Source of the DNA: Akebia trifoliata
Taxonomy: Eukaryota; Streptophyta; Magnoliopsida; Ranunculales; Lardizabalaceae
DNA: 64,000 nt
Assembly: GCA_017979445.1 (NCBI GenBank)
Contig: CM030714.1
Span: 43,780,220 to 43,844,219, forward strand
Direction: 5' to 3'
The position numbers and the translations under genes are program-made. This document shows, in pieces, positions 42,585-54,392 of this stretch; positions within the stretch are counted from its first letter, which is position 1; the number at the start of each line of letters is the position of its first letter. Under the pieces are notes generated by a model that searched no databases, was not told the DNA's origin, and worked only from the letters and a program-made list of their open reading frames with translations.

Positions 42585-44826
42585 TTACGTATATTGCCTA
42601 ATAAACAATGCATTAATCAATATAAGATAAGCTACTTTTGTACATGATAAAGTCAGCTTATGATTGGAACATATTATATTAATAGATTGATAATTTCACC
42701 AACTTAAGCACAAAAGTAATCATCTTAATAGATTGATAAACATGGCCTACCAGTTCACCAACTTAAGCACAAAAGTAATCATCTCAATAGATTATTCCTA
42801 ACTGTTGGATTTAAATATTTTAATCATGGACTTCATTTTAGATTTGGATCCACCTAGATTGGATAGTAAAATCCATTTAGGTTGTAAACCTTGTTGTCTT
42901 TGTATAAAAATAAATGAAGTTGATATTAGATAAGGAAATCCTTGAGGACATTGTTTTTCACTGTATTGATGTGATAGTCATGGATGTGTTTCGAGAAACA
43001 ACTATGGTTATCTGCACACCTCCACGTAAGAAATGTGAGAATCACAGTAAATCCCAATCACACCCCAGTACTATTGATAAGATTAATGTGTACATACTTA
43101 AAAACAAAACAAAAAAAGTTAGGATCCAACTACCATCCGACCAAATTTGAAAAGTTTATGATCCAATCATCTGCCTGATTTTCGAAATATGGTTTTGAAA
43201 CCTAACATCTCTACCTCAGCTTTCAACCTAGTAACTCCCGTTGTTGTTGTTCCTTTTAAATGATGGGAATGTTAAGATGGATAGGCCTGATTAGGGAGGG
43301 GCAAGGCAATTGACCCTTTTTTCTTTTTTTTTTTTCCTTTTTTTTTTTATGGAACCGGTTACAATATTCTCAAAGATGAGAGCCCATTTGGTCCTCTCAC
43401 TAAATAAGAGCTTTCCTAGCTAGAAAAGGAAGATGAGTAGAAGCTTCAAAAAGAGACAAACGTAGAAATTGTAGAAGCAAAGGCTGCCAAGGCGTCAACA
43501 ACAGAGTTTCCTTAAAAACATGCCGTATCTTCTTGAAAGCAATTGGCTTCTCATACCACCATATCTCGTCCAAATCTCTTAGGTACATGTAATACCTCGC
43601 AAACCATACATCTCACATAAGCCAAGAAAAATTCCTGTGAGTGGCCAATGAGAGGGTTAGAATTCAAGACCTCTCTCACTTTTTTGAGCCAGAAATTAAA
43701 AAAACAAATGAAATGCACACATAGAATCAATTTAACCCATCTAATTATAATAACAGAAGGGTGAGTATTGTTGAGCAAATTCATATTAATTTATATTATA
43801 AAAATATCCTTATATAGATCTATTAATACACGAGAATTAATCTTTTCTTACTATTACAATGAGGGAAGAGTGAGTACTGTTGAAGGAATTCACATTAATT
43901 AATATTTTAAATAACACAAAATCCTATTAATATATCTAAAAAATAAATAAAATAATATTTTTATTCATCTTAATAGGAAGTGCATAACACCTGCCCCTTC
44001 CGTAATATTTCTAAGAGTGATACTAAATGCACGTTGTTTTTGTTCAACGCCCTTGACTCTCCTTTCTCTTTTCTAAACTTTTTGATTTGATCACCTTGTG
44101 ACATTCAAAAACATAATCCAATGCAAGGGAGTTGTAGAGGACAACATTATATGAACTTTAAAAAGAAAAATTAAAAAATACTTATTTTTCACGGTTGAAT
44201 TTTATTTTTAAATTTAGGTGTTCAGTGACCATCCATTTCAACACCTTGGATCAAGCTTGAAAATAATATTTTTTTATTATTTCTTTTTTTTAATATTAAT
44301 ATTTTCACGAAATCTAAAAGGTTGTGTTGTTAGATTATCAATGTGATAATCAATGTGGGTTCAACAACTCTTTTTAAGATTTGAAATCTGAAAAAATGAA
44401 TATGTGGGCAGCGAACAAGAGAGAGAAACTCTCTATATTGATGATGTCATTCCACCACATGTTAAACGTTGATTGGGCTGTGAGCCAACACGTCATAGGG
44501 CGTCTGGGGAGTTGGCCAAAAACAGCATCCATTTAGCATTTCATTATTAGAGTAATCTAATTGTTTCTTGGTTTCTTTATTGAAACTACGCTAATGATTT
44601 TCGGATTCAAAATTTTTCATTTGGTCTAACTCGGATGACATGGCAAAGGTACATACCTGTTGTTTGTTTTTCTTGTGTATCCCAAAGAAAAAGATCTATG
44701 GTTCTATGCCCTCGCCACATACACACCAAGTAGAAATTTTTGAGTTAGAAAATCACGACTCTTGTAACAATATGTAATCTATTCATGAATCTCTTAATAT
44801 TGAATATTTCCACTAGTGTATATTTA
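42585..44826. other. unassigned AT-rich interval
   Basis: A direct repeat of TTCACCAACTTAAGCACAAA occurs near 42696 and 42755. Segment 42950-43060 resembles parts of the dispersed repeat near 13690 and 30206. No gene is supported. Confidence 0.4.
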
Positions 44827-44829
44827 ACT

Positions 44830-45096
44830 CACTATGTGAAAACTGGAAAATTCGACGGGTCAAGGCCCATGAATTTTAGAAACCAAAATTCGATGGCTTA
44901 GGGTCATCGTAATTGGTGAGGTTCCCTACATTCGACGATTTAAAACCATCGAATTTCTCTCATCCTCCATTAATTTGACGATTTCGACCCATTAGAAGAA
45001 AAAATTCAACAATGAAAATTTTGACACCATGATCCGTCAAATTTTATAAAATTTGACAACCTTGAACCATCGAATATGAGTTTTTTTCATGTTGTG
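44830..45096. mobile_element. CACTA-like MITE
   Basis: The left end CACTATGTGAAAA and the right end TTTTTTTCATGTTGTG are imperfect inverted repeats. ACT is duplicated on both sides (44827-44829, 45097-45099), the 3-bp target duplication expected of CACTA elements. The interior repeats TTCGA-type words with ACCATCGAA in both orientations. Confidence 0.65.
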
Positions 45097-45099
45097 ACT

Positions 45100-46922
45100 A
45101 GTCTTCCTTCTTGACTGACTATGTATAGTACATTTTTGGGTTGCTATGACGGATAACCATTTGTGACAATGTTTTTTACAATGCTGGGACGACATCTATT
45201 TAACAAGATCTAACGGCATCCGATGATGTTGTAAAAAACCTTTAAAAAATAGACAGCATCCAGGCGATATGGTAAATCTGTACAAATAGTAGTCCTGGGT
45301 CGTAACCGTAAATAACTCCCCCCAAGATTTTATCTTGGCCCCTAATTTTTCCAAATATTTGAGATATCTCCTTATGACATGTCCCTTGACCTTGGTCTTC
45401 TTCTTTAGACTAATGAAAAAGGACTAAAAAACTTTAGATTTTTCTTCTCAAAACCAATCTTCCACCACTTGAATGAGATGACGATCACAATAACAATGGT
45501 GACGATTAAATATGATGAGGGCATTGAGGTCATTTTTCATCGGCTTATAAATGAAGACCGAGGTCAACAGAGTATTATCATCAATTTGAAAATAAAATGA
45601 ATGTATCTAAGATATTCTCAAAAATGCAGGGTTCAAGACAAAATCTTGCTTTTCCTTAGAAGAGACAGAGTTTCCTAAATGTTCCCACTATAGAGAAATA
45701 TTCTAAAGAAAATCTATACATGAAAGGTAGAAACATTTCTAGATAAGGCAAGTGCACTAAAAGGAATAACTCTAGGCAAGGAATGTGATTTATTAATATA
45801 AAGTTAGGGAAGAATATCGTCATTCAAAATTTTAATATTGATCTTGGATTAGCTTGCTTTCTTAGAGGCACAACTTTTCAACAAACCAAATGTAGTCAAG
45901 GCCTCATGGGCGGAACAGGCCTCAATTTTTTTCAGGGAAAATTACTTAAAAGGACTATGACGGAGGGACTTCTTTCTAAATAGTCTTTAAGCTTAGGACA
46001 ATATCTTAACATTCCTTTTCGTAAACTTTTCTTTTCTTAATAGTCCTTGAACCTCATCTCAAGTTCTACTATTTTTTAAATACCCGAACTACCCTTTTTC
46101 TCTTCTTCTTCACATAATTAGATTTTTTGATGATGATTGTAATCATTTTTAATGATTTCTTTTTATCGTGAATGACAAAATGAAAATTGATATATTCTTA
46201 ATTTTGAACATTTAGGTTTTTCAATGATACATATAAAAAGTTGAATAGCAAAGAAATTAAAATTCTAAAATTGTAGATTCAAGTATCCATTTCGAAACTA
46301 TGTTATATGCATTTTGGCTATTTGGAGAAGATTTACCCAATATTGGAGTCGAAAAAATGAACAAAAAAAAATTAAAATCGAGATCACACTTATAGTTTCT
46401 AGTGTGAAGTTCACCACTTCTTATTGTTGAATTCATTACTCAGGGTTGAGTTCGCCACTTTTTTATCATCAAGTCTAACATTTTTATTGTCGAGTTCAAC
46501 TGTATTTAAACATGACTTAAAAATGCCAAGTTCATCAATAATTATCATCGAACTCAAAACGTGAAAATCAAAGTTCAATGGATCTAATCCATTATCATTT
46601 TTTAGTTACTTAACTTGAAAGGTATTTTAAATTTAGTAATAAGAAGATTTGTGAGCATGACATAATTGTAGTTAAGAATATCTCAAGGATTTTGATATAG
46701 GACCTAAAAGTAATTTAATATTGATTGAAAGACAATTTTAAAAGGTGAGGGTGTTTCTCCGTTGATTAGGGTGCGAAAAAATAATCATTGAAAATAAATT
46801 GAAATCTTATTTTTTTCCTTTAAAGTTTCTTTTTTTAAAATTCAAATTTATCCTACTAGGCTTAATCTTCTTAGGAAATTTTTATTTAATGTCCTTCAAT
46901 TAAGAATGTCTTAATTTATTTT
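45100..46922. other. unassigned AT-rich interval
   Basis: A segment around 45350-45400 (GACATGTCCCTTGACCTTGG and TTTGAGATATCTCC) is related to the tandem repeats at 60749-60990. No coding region is supported. Confidence 0.4.
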
Positions 46923-47175
46923 AGTGTGTGTTTGGTAACACTTCTGAAATCTGAATGAAGGAGGTCCACTTTTAAAATTCAAACTTTAAAAGCTTTATTT
47001 CCATTTATTTTAGTTCAAATTTCAAACTTCAAAATTAAAATCCAGAAGTTTTGAACCAACAATGGAGGGATGCTGGATGAAACTTCTGAAGTTTAATTTC
47101 TAGTTTCAAACTTCAAATCTTTCCAGACTCCAGACTTCAGTCTTCAGTCTTCAAAAGTGTTACCAAACATATCCT
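46923..47175. mobile_element. hAT-like MITE, 253-bp relative of 21465-22216
   Basis: The left tip AGTGTGTGTTTGGTAACACT and the right end AAAAGTGTTACCAAACATAT mirror each other. Interior words (GGTCCAC.TTTAAAATTC, AGAAGTTTTGAACCA, ATGGAG, GATGAAACTTCTGAAGT) match the longer copy. Confidence 0.7.
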
Positions 47176-48354
47176 TAAAATTGTTTATCTTTTTAGGAGG
47201 AAGAATGAGAGAACCTACAAAAGAAAAAAATTAAAAATAGAGGGAGGAAAGTTTAGAAAATGACACATGGCAATCCCATATATATTTTTTTCCTTTTAAA
47301 TTGATTTAAAGAAATTAATCCATATAAAGGGGCATCCTCCAATCTATCCATCTATTTTCTTTCACATCTTTATCTTATTTCTCATCATACTATCATCTCT
47401 CTATTTATTTGTTCAACTTCGAATTGTTAGAAGGAAATCAAGAAATGATATGTGTATAAGGAGAAATGAGACTTCAAAAGGAATCGATGTAAAAATATTT
47501 GATAGGTCTAATATCTTGTTTCTTATGATTTATTAATAATAGGAGATGAATGAGTACTTGTTTGCATGTTAAAGAATAATAATTATAGGGGAGTTGGTGA
47601 TGTAGTTGAGTAAGTTATAATATTTTTAATTTATGTTTCTTTAGTATGAGAGGAAATAAAATAATATTAAGAAAGTTGTTTGTTAATATAAGAATGAGTA
47701 GGATTACTAGCTTGAAATTATTACAATTGTTATTTTCTTAAACATCAAATGAGTGAAAATTAATATAATGATGAGGTGTTGACTATTGCATGAGCATGAA
47801 ATGAACATATGGTGCTTCATGTGATTATAAGAAATTGATGTGTATAGAACAAGTAGGGCATAGGCTCTTGCTTGCAAAACCTTAAAGTCCCTAAGGAAGG
47901 CATTGGAATGGGGAAATTCGTTTTTGCTAGACTGAGGATAAAATGGTCGAATTGAATATGACAATTTAGCCAAATCGATGATAAAATGGCTAAAATAAGT
48001 AATAAGAAAAAATTTATGCGATTTTATTATTTATGAGATGTTTAATTAATTATTTTGTATTATTTCATTGTTATTATACCATGTGCTCTTAATTTTATAT
48101 TATTATTGAATCATTAGAAGAAGATTGTTATGTTTTCATATTGGGTTTGGTGGCTCATCGAATGAGGATGACAAGGATTGGAGAACCCAAATTGAAATAC
48201 ACTATGCATTTATTAGATTTAGAAGATATTCATGATTTTATTGTGGATGTACGAGGACTAGAAAAGAGATTACATTGTTAATTTTTTATTTTTTTTTCAA
48301 AATAATAATAATAAACTTACATTTGATGGGCATGAGTGTTATATTAATGAAAAA
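47176..48354. other. unassigned AT-rich interval
   Basis: No gene or element is recognised. Confidence 0.4.
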
Positions 48355-49715
48355 AAAATGTGAAAATTCTCAATTTATTTAGGAAAAATTATGAAAAAAA
48401 TTATTTATCAAAAACAATCTAATTTTTGAAAAATTAGAAAAAAGATACAAATCTAGTCATTAAAAGACCGATTTTTCTCTCTCTTCACTTCTCTCTCCTC
48501 TACATTTAAAAAAAAAATCGATTTTTTTTTTAAATACCGGTCATTAAAAGATCAGTTTTTCTCTCTCTTCACTTTTCTATTATCTTTCTCTCTTCTCTAC
48601 ATTTAAAAAAAATCGAATTTTTTTAAAATACCGATCATTGAAAAATCAATTTTTCTCTCTCCTCTTTCTTTCTTCTCTACATTTAAAAATTTTTGATTTT
48701 TTTTTAAATACCGGTCATTGAAAGATCGATTTTTCTCTCTCCTCTTTCTTTCTTCTCTACATTTAAAAAAAATCGATTTTTTTTAAAAATACCGATCATT
48801 GAAAGACCGATTTTTTCTCTCTCCTCTACATTTAAAAAAAAAGGAAAAATTATAAAAAAATCTAAAAAATAAAAATTATAGTGATTATGATTTTAATATT
48901 CATAGGAATCAAACCGGAACCAATCCATTGACACCCCTAATGTTCACGAAGTTGGTCACTTTTACATATTATTTATTTAATCTTTTTTCATCCCTTTTTC
49001 TTATTCTACAAAATACGTCATCGCTTTTTAAAGTTAACAATAAACGATGAGATGGTAATTAAACTCTCCCAAGTCCTAACCCTTCATACATAACGGTACA
49101 AGATAGGCTATTTGCACCCACCATTTGTGCTCATTGCATTCACTTATAACTATAGTCACAAAAATTGGTGAATTTAAAAAAAAATGACATTTAAAATGCG
49201 ATTTGCAATTTCTCTTTTTTTTTAAACGTGGGATTTGATGTATGATAGAATTTGGTAATTCATAAATGTAGAAATATGGGATTTGATGATGATAACTTGA
49301 TTTTAAGAATTTTTATTAGATATATATTTTTTCATAATTTTTATTAGACATATTAATCTTGAATGTAGAAGAGAGAGAAGCGAAGAGAGAGAAAAATCGG
49401 TATTTCAATGATCGGTATTTTAAAAAAATTTGGTTTTTTTTTTTATAAATGTAGAGGAGAGAGAAAGAGGATAGAAAAGTGAAGAGAGAGAAAAATCGAT
49501 CTTTTAATTACCGGTATTTAAAAAAAATTCGATTTTTTTTGTTTAAATGTAGAGGAGAGAGAAGTGAAGAGAGAGAAAAATCGATCTTTCAATGACTGGA
49601 TTTGTATCTTTTTCTAATTTTTTAAAAATTAAATTGTTTTTAATGAATAATTTTTTTGTTGGATTTTTTTCATATTTTTCCCATTTATTTATTATTTTTA
49701 ATTTTATTTTCACAC
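48355..49715. repeat. ~1.3-kb imperfect palindrome with minisatellite arms
   Basis: The left arm (about 48355-48860) and right arm (about 49370-49715) are inverted copies. Both carry a GGAAAAAT.ATGAAAAAAAT tip, AAAAACAAT.TAATTTTT, AGATACAAATC.AGTCATT and then repeats of an ~85-95 bp unit with CGATTTTTCTCTCTC, CTCTACATTTAAA and AAATACCGGTCATT. The left arm has about four units; the right has about two and a half. The centre (48861-49369) is unrelated AT-rich sequence. It is probably a large non-autonomous fold-back element. Confidence 0.7.
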
Positions 49716-50464
49716 TCCAGACTTTGGAACACGGGTCGGATAATGAATCATAGACTAGTTCATAGATTCCAAAAATCGGGGCATGACACAAAAGATCAAT
49801 ATCAGTTGTTGATAAGCTCGTCGCTTATAAATCATGCTTAATTACCATTAAAGTTGATGATAAAAAATGGTGAACTCAACAATAAAATGTGGTGTAGTCG
49901 GCATTGTAAATGTTAAACTTGATTAGTAAGTCAAAGTATCATATTAATCAAACTATAAATATAAATTACATAGAATGATCCAAATTTTAAATATAAAAAC
50001 ATTGAAAATATAATAGATATCGATGAAACAAAAACATAAATATATACAAGTCCAAAGAAAATATCAAATCTAAAATCCATTCTAGCATCAAGTTTAAACA
50101 TCATCTTAATTAATTAATTTTTTTTTTTTTTTACAAAATTCACTTAAGTGAGTGCAATGAGCTGTTTGGATGTGTCCAAATAGGCAGGCTGATTCTTTCT
50201 AATTGCACCGAAGAATGTTAATAGAATAATCAATGCATGTTGGGTTATTTATCTATTTTTCGCTTTTAAAAGCATTTTAGGGTTTTAAATTTTGATTCGG
50301 CCACAGTTCGGTTTTAACATCAAAGGACGAAGCTAAAAGTGAGCTGAAGTACCTGCATTAAGCACTTCATGACTGTTTGGTAACTCGATTCATTTACTGT
50401 CCCTCCATCATAATCTCATGTTATCGTGGACAAGACCTAAAGCGAAATCCACCCAAAAAGCAAC

Positions 50465-50659
50465 ATGTCCTCTCTTAGCTTCTCATGTCATCCACTCTCA
50501 CAGAAACAATGTCTCAACTTTCTCCTCTTTGTGTTTCTTATGCAGCTGCGCAGGACCACTACTCAAACCCTAGCTCGATCCTTTTTGACGTTTCTTAACC
50601 CTAACCCTAATTCTACATTTCCAAACCCTGCGACCAAATCAGAGTATTTTCTCATTTGA
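50465..50659 (+). other. possible small ORF or gene remnant
   Basis: 64 codons. A second in-frame Met (50540) would start a peptide rich in Arg, Thr and Leu, resembling a mitochondrial targeting sequence. The DNA also has a pyrimidine-rich tract ending ATGCAG (acceptor-like) and CAAACCCTA / AACCCTAACCCTAA words, telo-box-like motifs common near starts of housekeeping plant genes. No domain is recognised. It could be the 5' end of a lost gene. Confidence 0.25.
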
Positions 50660-50760
50660 TGTCATGCGGATCGTCAAACGTATAAGATTAAGATTGAGTG
50701 GAAGATGGGGTCTGCAGCTTTGTTTGCTGCATAAAAGGAATAAAAAATAAAAAATAAAAA

Positions 50761-50880
50761 ATGGCTGATGCCATACAGCAGAAATGGTTGAAATTCAATG
50801 CTCAACGCCTGCAAAATGACTTAGATTCTTTGGTGGTTCACTGCCCCCCAATCGATAATGTTTTGGGGGTCACCTATTGA
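50761..50880 (+). other. possible 39-residue ORF
   Basis: ATG at 50761 has a favourable context (A at -3, G at +4) and reads MADAIQQKWLKFNAQRLQND to a TGA at 50878. It looks helical and protein-like, with less biased composition than random AT-rich frames, but matches nothing I recognise. It may be a gene remnant linked to the 50465 ORF. Confidence 0.25.
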
Positions 50881-53600
50881 TTGACCTACCATTAATTGAA
50901 GCATTTATCTCGGGTTTAAAAATCAAACACATGCACATGGGTCTACGACGAAGATAAGGATTAAAATGCCCCAAGTGGAATAGCTCCATTAGGTTGATAT
51001 TTGGCTAGTTGGATCCTAACATTAATTGGTTGTTAGATCTCAGAAAATTTTGCAATGTTGCTTTTTAGTTGTGTTTGGATCTATGTTACCTGGTTAGATT
51101 TTCTCATAAATTTGGCTTTGCAGTTTGTCACTAGTACGTATTGAACCACACTTATCAATTTGCAATTCAACATAGTAAATCACTAATAATAAAAAAACGA
51201 TGGTATCTAATGTTAACCACAGTAAGATTCTCTATTTCTACAAACCTAGTACAAACCAAACCATAAGCCAGTTCCCTTTGTGCCAATTTGCAATCCAGTA
51301 ACACTGGTTTAGATCATTAAATTTCATTGGCCCTATGGATCCCTGGTTAATTAAATAAATTTATCTAACTACTCGTGGGTGGCATATGCAAATACAAATG
51401 TAGTACAAAATATTAAAAATTTATGCTTGATTGATTGTTTTTTTTTTTTTAATAATTACTTCAAAAAGATAATCTAATTTTATATAATTTTTATCATTTA
51501 ATGTATTCTTAGGATCATTTTACAATTTGGAGTATTAATTAAGGTGGTTTTGTAGCTAAATGGATACTTGCATAATTTTAAATTAAGGGATTGTAATTTT
51601 TTTTCTTTAATGTAAAAGTATCGAGTGCAAGCAACAAGGATATGATCATTCTCCCCAAACAAAATGATAATCGAGTTTAATATGCTTAGACTGACATTAA
51701 ATACAAGATTAACACACCCACATTGACACTTTCCATGACCTTCTCTCTTAATCAATTGATCTAATTGACTAACCTTCCTTTATTGGTCATGACACATGTT
51801 CTCTTTCTAGTCCTCCTAAATAATCTTTGAGATTTCGACCCAATGATGTTTTGCTACACTAGCCCTATGATAGAAATATTTTTCAATTAAAAGAAAACTA
51901 AGCAAAGGAGGGATAATATTTTTGAATTTTAAAATAAGTACAATAGGATTCCAAGGAGGACATCCTCCCTCTAAATTGAGGTGATCAATTGCATTCAATC
52001 GAAAACCCAAATGCTTGGACATCCCCGTTAATTTCCATGGTTGGATGAATTAAAAAGAATGATATTAAACTAAAATTTATTTAAAGTGTCTTTTAATAGT
52101 GAGACCTCGAACCAACTCCCCTAAAAATGAAATAACCCCCCTAAAACTTATTTTTAAAAGATAGTAGCAAATTCTGCCTTTGCAAAAGTATTAGTTTGTA
52201 AAGGAAAAATTTTCCCCTCTTCAAACAAACAATGAGTGCAAATTGCAAAAGGATAATATAGTGTCCAACGATGTTAGACATAACATGTTCAACATCATCA
52301 TCCCTTCATAAGTTGTTTACTTTTGATAACAAAATTAACCCTCTTAACATTAACATCAACATTGAGTACAAATCTCATAAGGATAATTTGTTATCCAATG
52401 ATGTTGATCATAAAATGTTTCAACACCATTAAAGTATTACCTAATCTAGAATATTCTTTATTTTAAATGGATCATTGAGACGATATTGTTTATATATTAT
52501 AAACCTACTCCAGTGCTTCATATCTGACCTTAAACTCATCCTATGCCCCTATTTTATTTTTTGGTTTGGTAAGATAGGGTTAAAGGGACCCCCACCCAAG
52601 AACAAAGAATAAAAATATTACAAAAGAATGTAATTACAAGATAAGTTTTCAAGCAAAACTTTAGCCAAGTCAGCAGGGTATATTCTTCTCGCCCTCAAAA
52701 AAAAAAAAAAAAAAAGTTTCCCATATTTTCAGACCCTTTGCGCTGGCATTCCTCTTGTCCTATGCCCTTTTTATAAGGGTGTCAATGGGTTAGTTTCGGT
52801 TTTATTCCAAAGCTATCTAGGACTGAGATCATCATATATTTTTGGGTCTAAGTATAAAATTAATAGAACCGGACCAAAACAACTAAAAATCACAAATACC
52901 CATTAATTCTGATTCTTAATAAATGGATAAGATAAAATATATATATATATATATATATATATAGTGTGATAGTAGTATTCCATCTACTTTACATCCAAGT
53001 TTTTTCTCATCACAAAATATGATTAAAAACAGAGAATAAAATACAAACCATGGTAAAGATTTTTATTTTTCAAGAATATAACACATTCTATATAATCAGC
53101 AACAACATAATTATAGTTGTTTCTAGTAAACATATGAGTTCTTTTTTTCAAAAGTTAAAATCTATATAATAAATATATAGAAAAGATGAATATTTTCAAT
53201 TAGAAAGCATCATTTATATAAGAACTTGAAAAACTTTATGTGATTTCTATTAACTTTTAAAAGGTATGAAAACCTCAAACCAGTTATAATTTAAAGAAAA
53301 ATGGTAAAATAAATTGAACCCGTACCAATTGGGTAAAAGTAAAACCAATTAGTTCTAGTTACTATTGGCCCGATTCCTTTCAGACCCAAATCTAATAGAG
53401 TATTAAAAATAAAATTTTGAAATCGAGATTTTGGATTTCATTTCAAATTCAATTAGGGTTAAATAGGAACCCATTGATACCCTACCCTATTGAACCTAAA
53501 TTGATTATGCCTAAGTCTAACTTTAATGAGTTAGAGTTGGTCAATTTGATTTTTGGATTTTATAAAATATTAAATCGATTTATCATATTTCAAAAGTAAT
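50881..53600. other. unassigned AT-rich interval
   Basis: It has a (TA)n run at about 52939-52964 and an A19 tract near 52697. No gene is supported. Confidence 0.4.
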
Positions 53601-53809
53601 TTTTTATGGAATTTGAAATCCATAAAAAAACAATAGTGAAAAATAGGTAGGGTTGGAAAATCAAATTCCATTGTGTTGATTTTATTTTGATAAAATAATG
53701 AAAAAAATATCTGAGGAAGATGAAGAAGAAAAACAAAGAGAGGAGGATGAAAAGAAAAAAAATGATAAGAGAATAAGAGGTTTGGGGTGGAGAAGAAGAT
53801 GATTGGAAA

Positions 53810-53980
53810 ATGATTAGAGAGAGAGAGGGGGGGAGGACGTGGTGGTGGTGGTGACGACGGAGGTAAGTGAAGAAAAAGAGGGAAGAATGTGAGAAAAGTA
53901 AAAAGAGAGAGGGAGAGAAAGTGATCGGAGATGGTGATGACGACGATGACAACGACGACGACGACGACACGAGGTTAGTA
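53810..53980. repeat. low-complexity GA/GAC-rich tract
   Basis: GTGGTGGTG, GACGAC and GAGAGAG runs create long minus-strand Ser/His/Leu-rich frames that are compositional artefacts. Confidence 0.75.
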
Positions 53981-54392
53981 TGATAATAGTGGTGATAGTA
54001 AGGAAGCAGAAGATATGAGTGTAGAAAAAGAAAATGATGTTTTGGAAATGAAAAATATGGGTTAATTTCACTTTTTTACCCATATGGGTGAGAAAGTAAA
54101 GTCCATGTTTTGATGAACATTTTGATTGGGGTAAAAAATTAATTTTTATAAAAAAATATAATCAAGCATATGAAAAATATCTTTTTTTTTTTATGAAAAT
54201 TAATTTTTTTTACTTTATTTTTTAATGTGCAATCAAACATATTCTTAATTTTTGTCAAAACAAAGATGGAATTTATTTAACTTGATCGTATTATTTTCAA
54301 GGTCAAAATCAAAGTCATTATCTTCATTTCTTGGGTTTGGTTGCTGGATCAGGTAGAGGGGCACAGTTTGATAATCCTTGTGATTCTATCTA

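Noticed and set aside
48440..49620. CRISPR-like regular repeats
   Set aside because: This is a plant genome, and the repeats are minisatellite units in a palindrome without unique spacers.
53590..54083. Minus-strand Ser/His/Leu-rich frames of 126 and 89 codons
   Set aside because: They come from GA, GTG and GAC low-complexity DNA, with no start context or domain.
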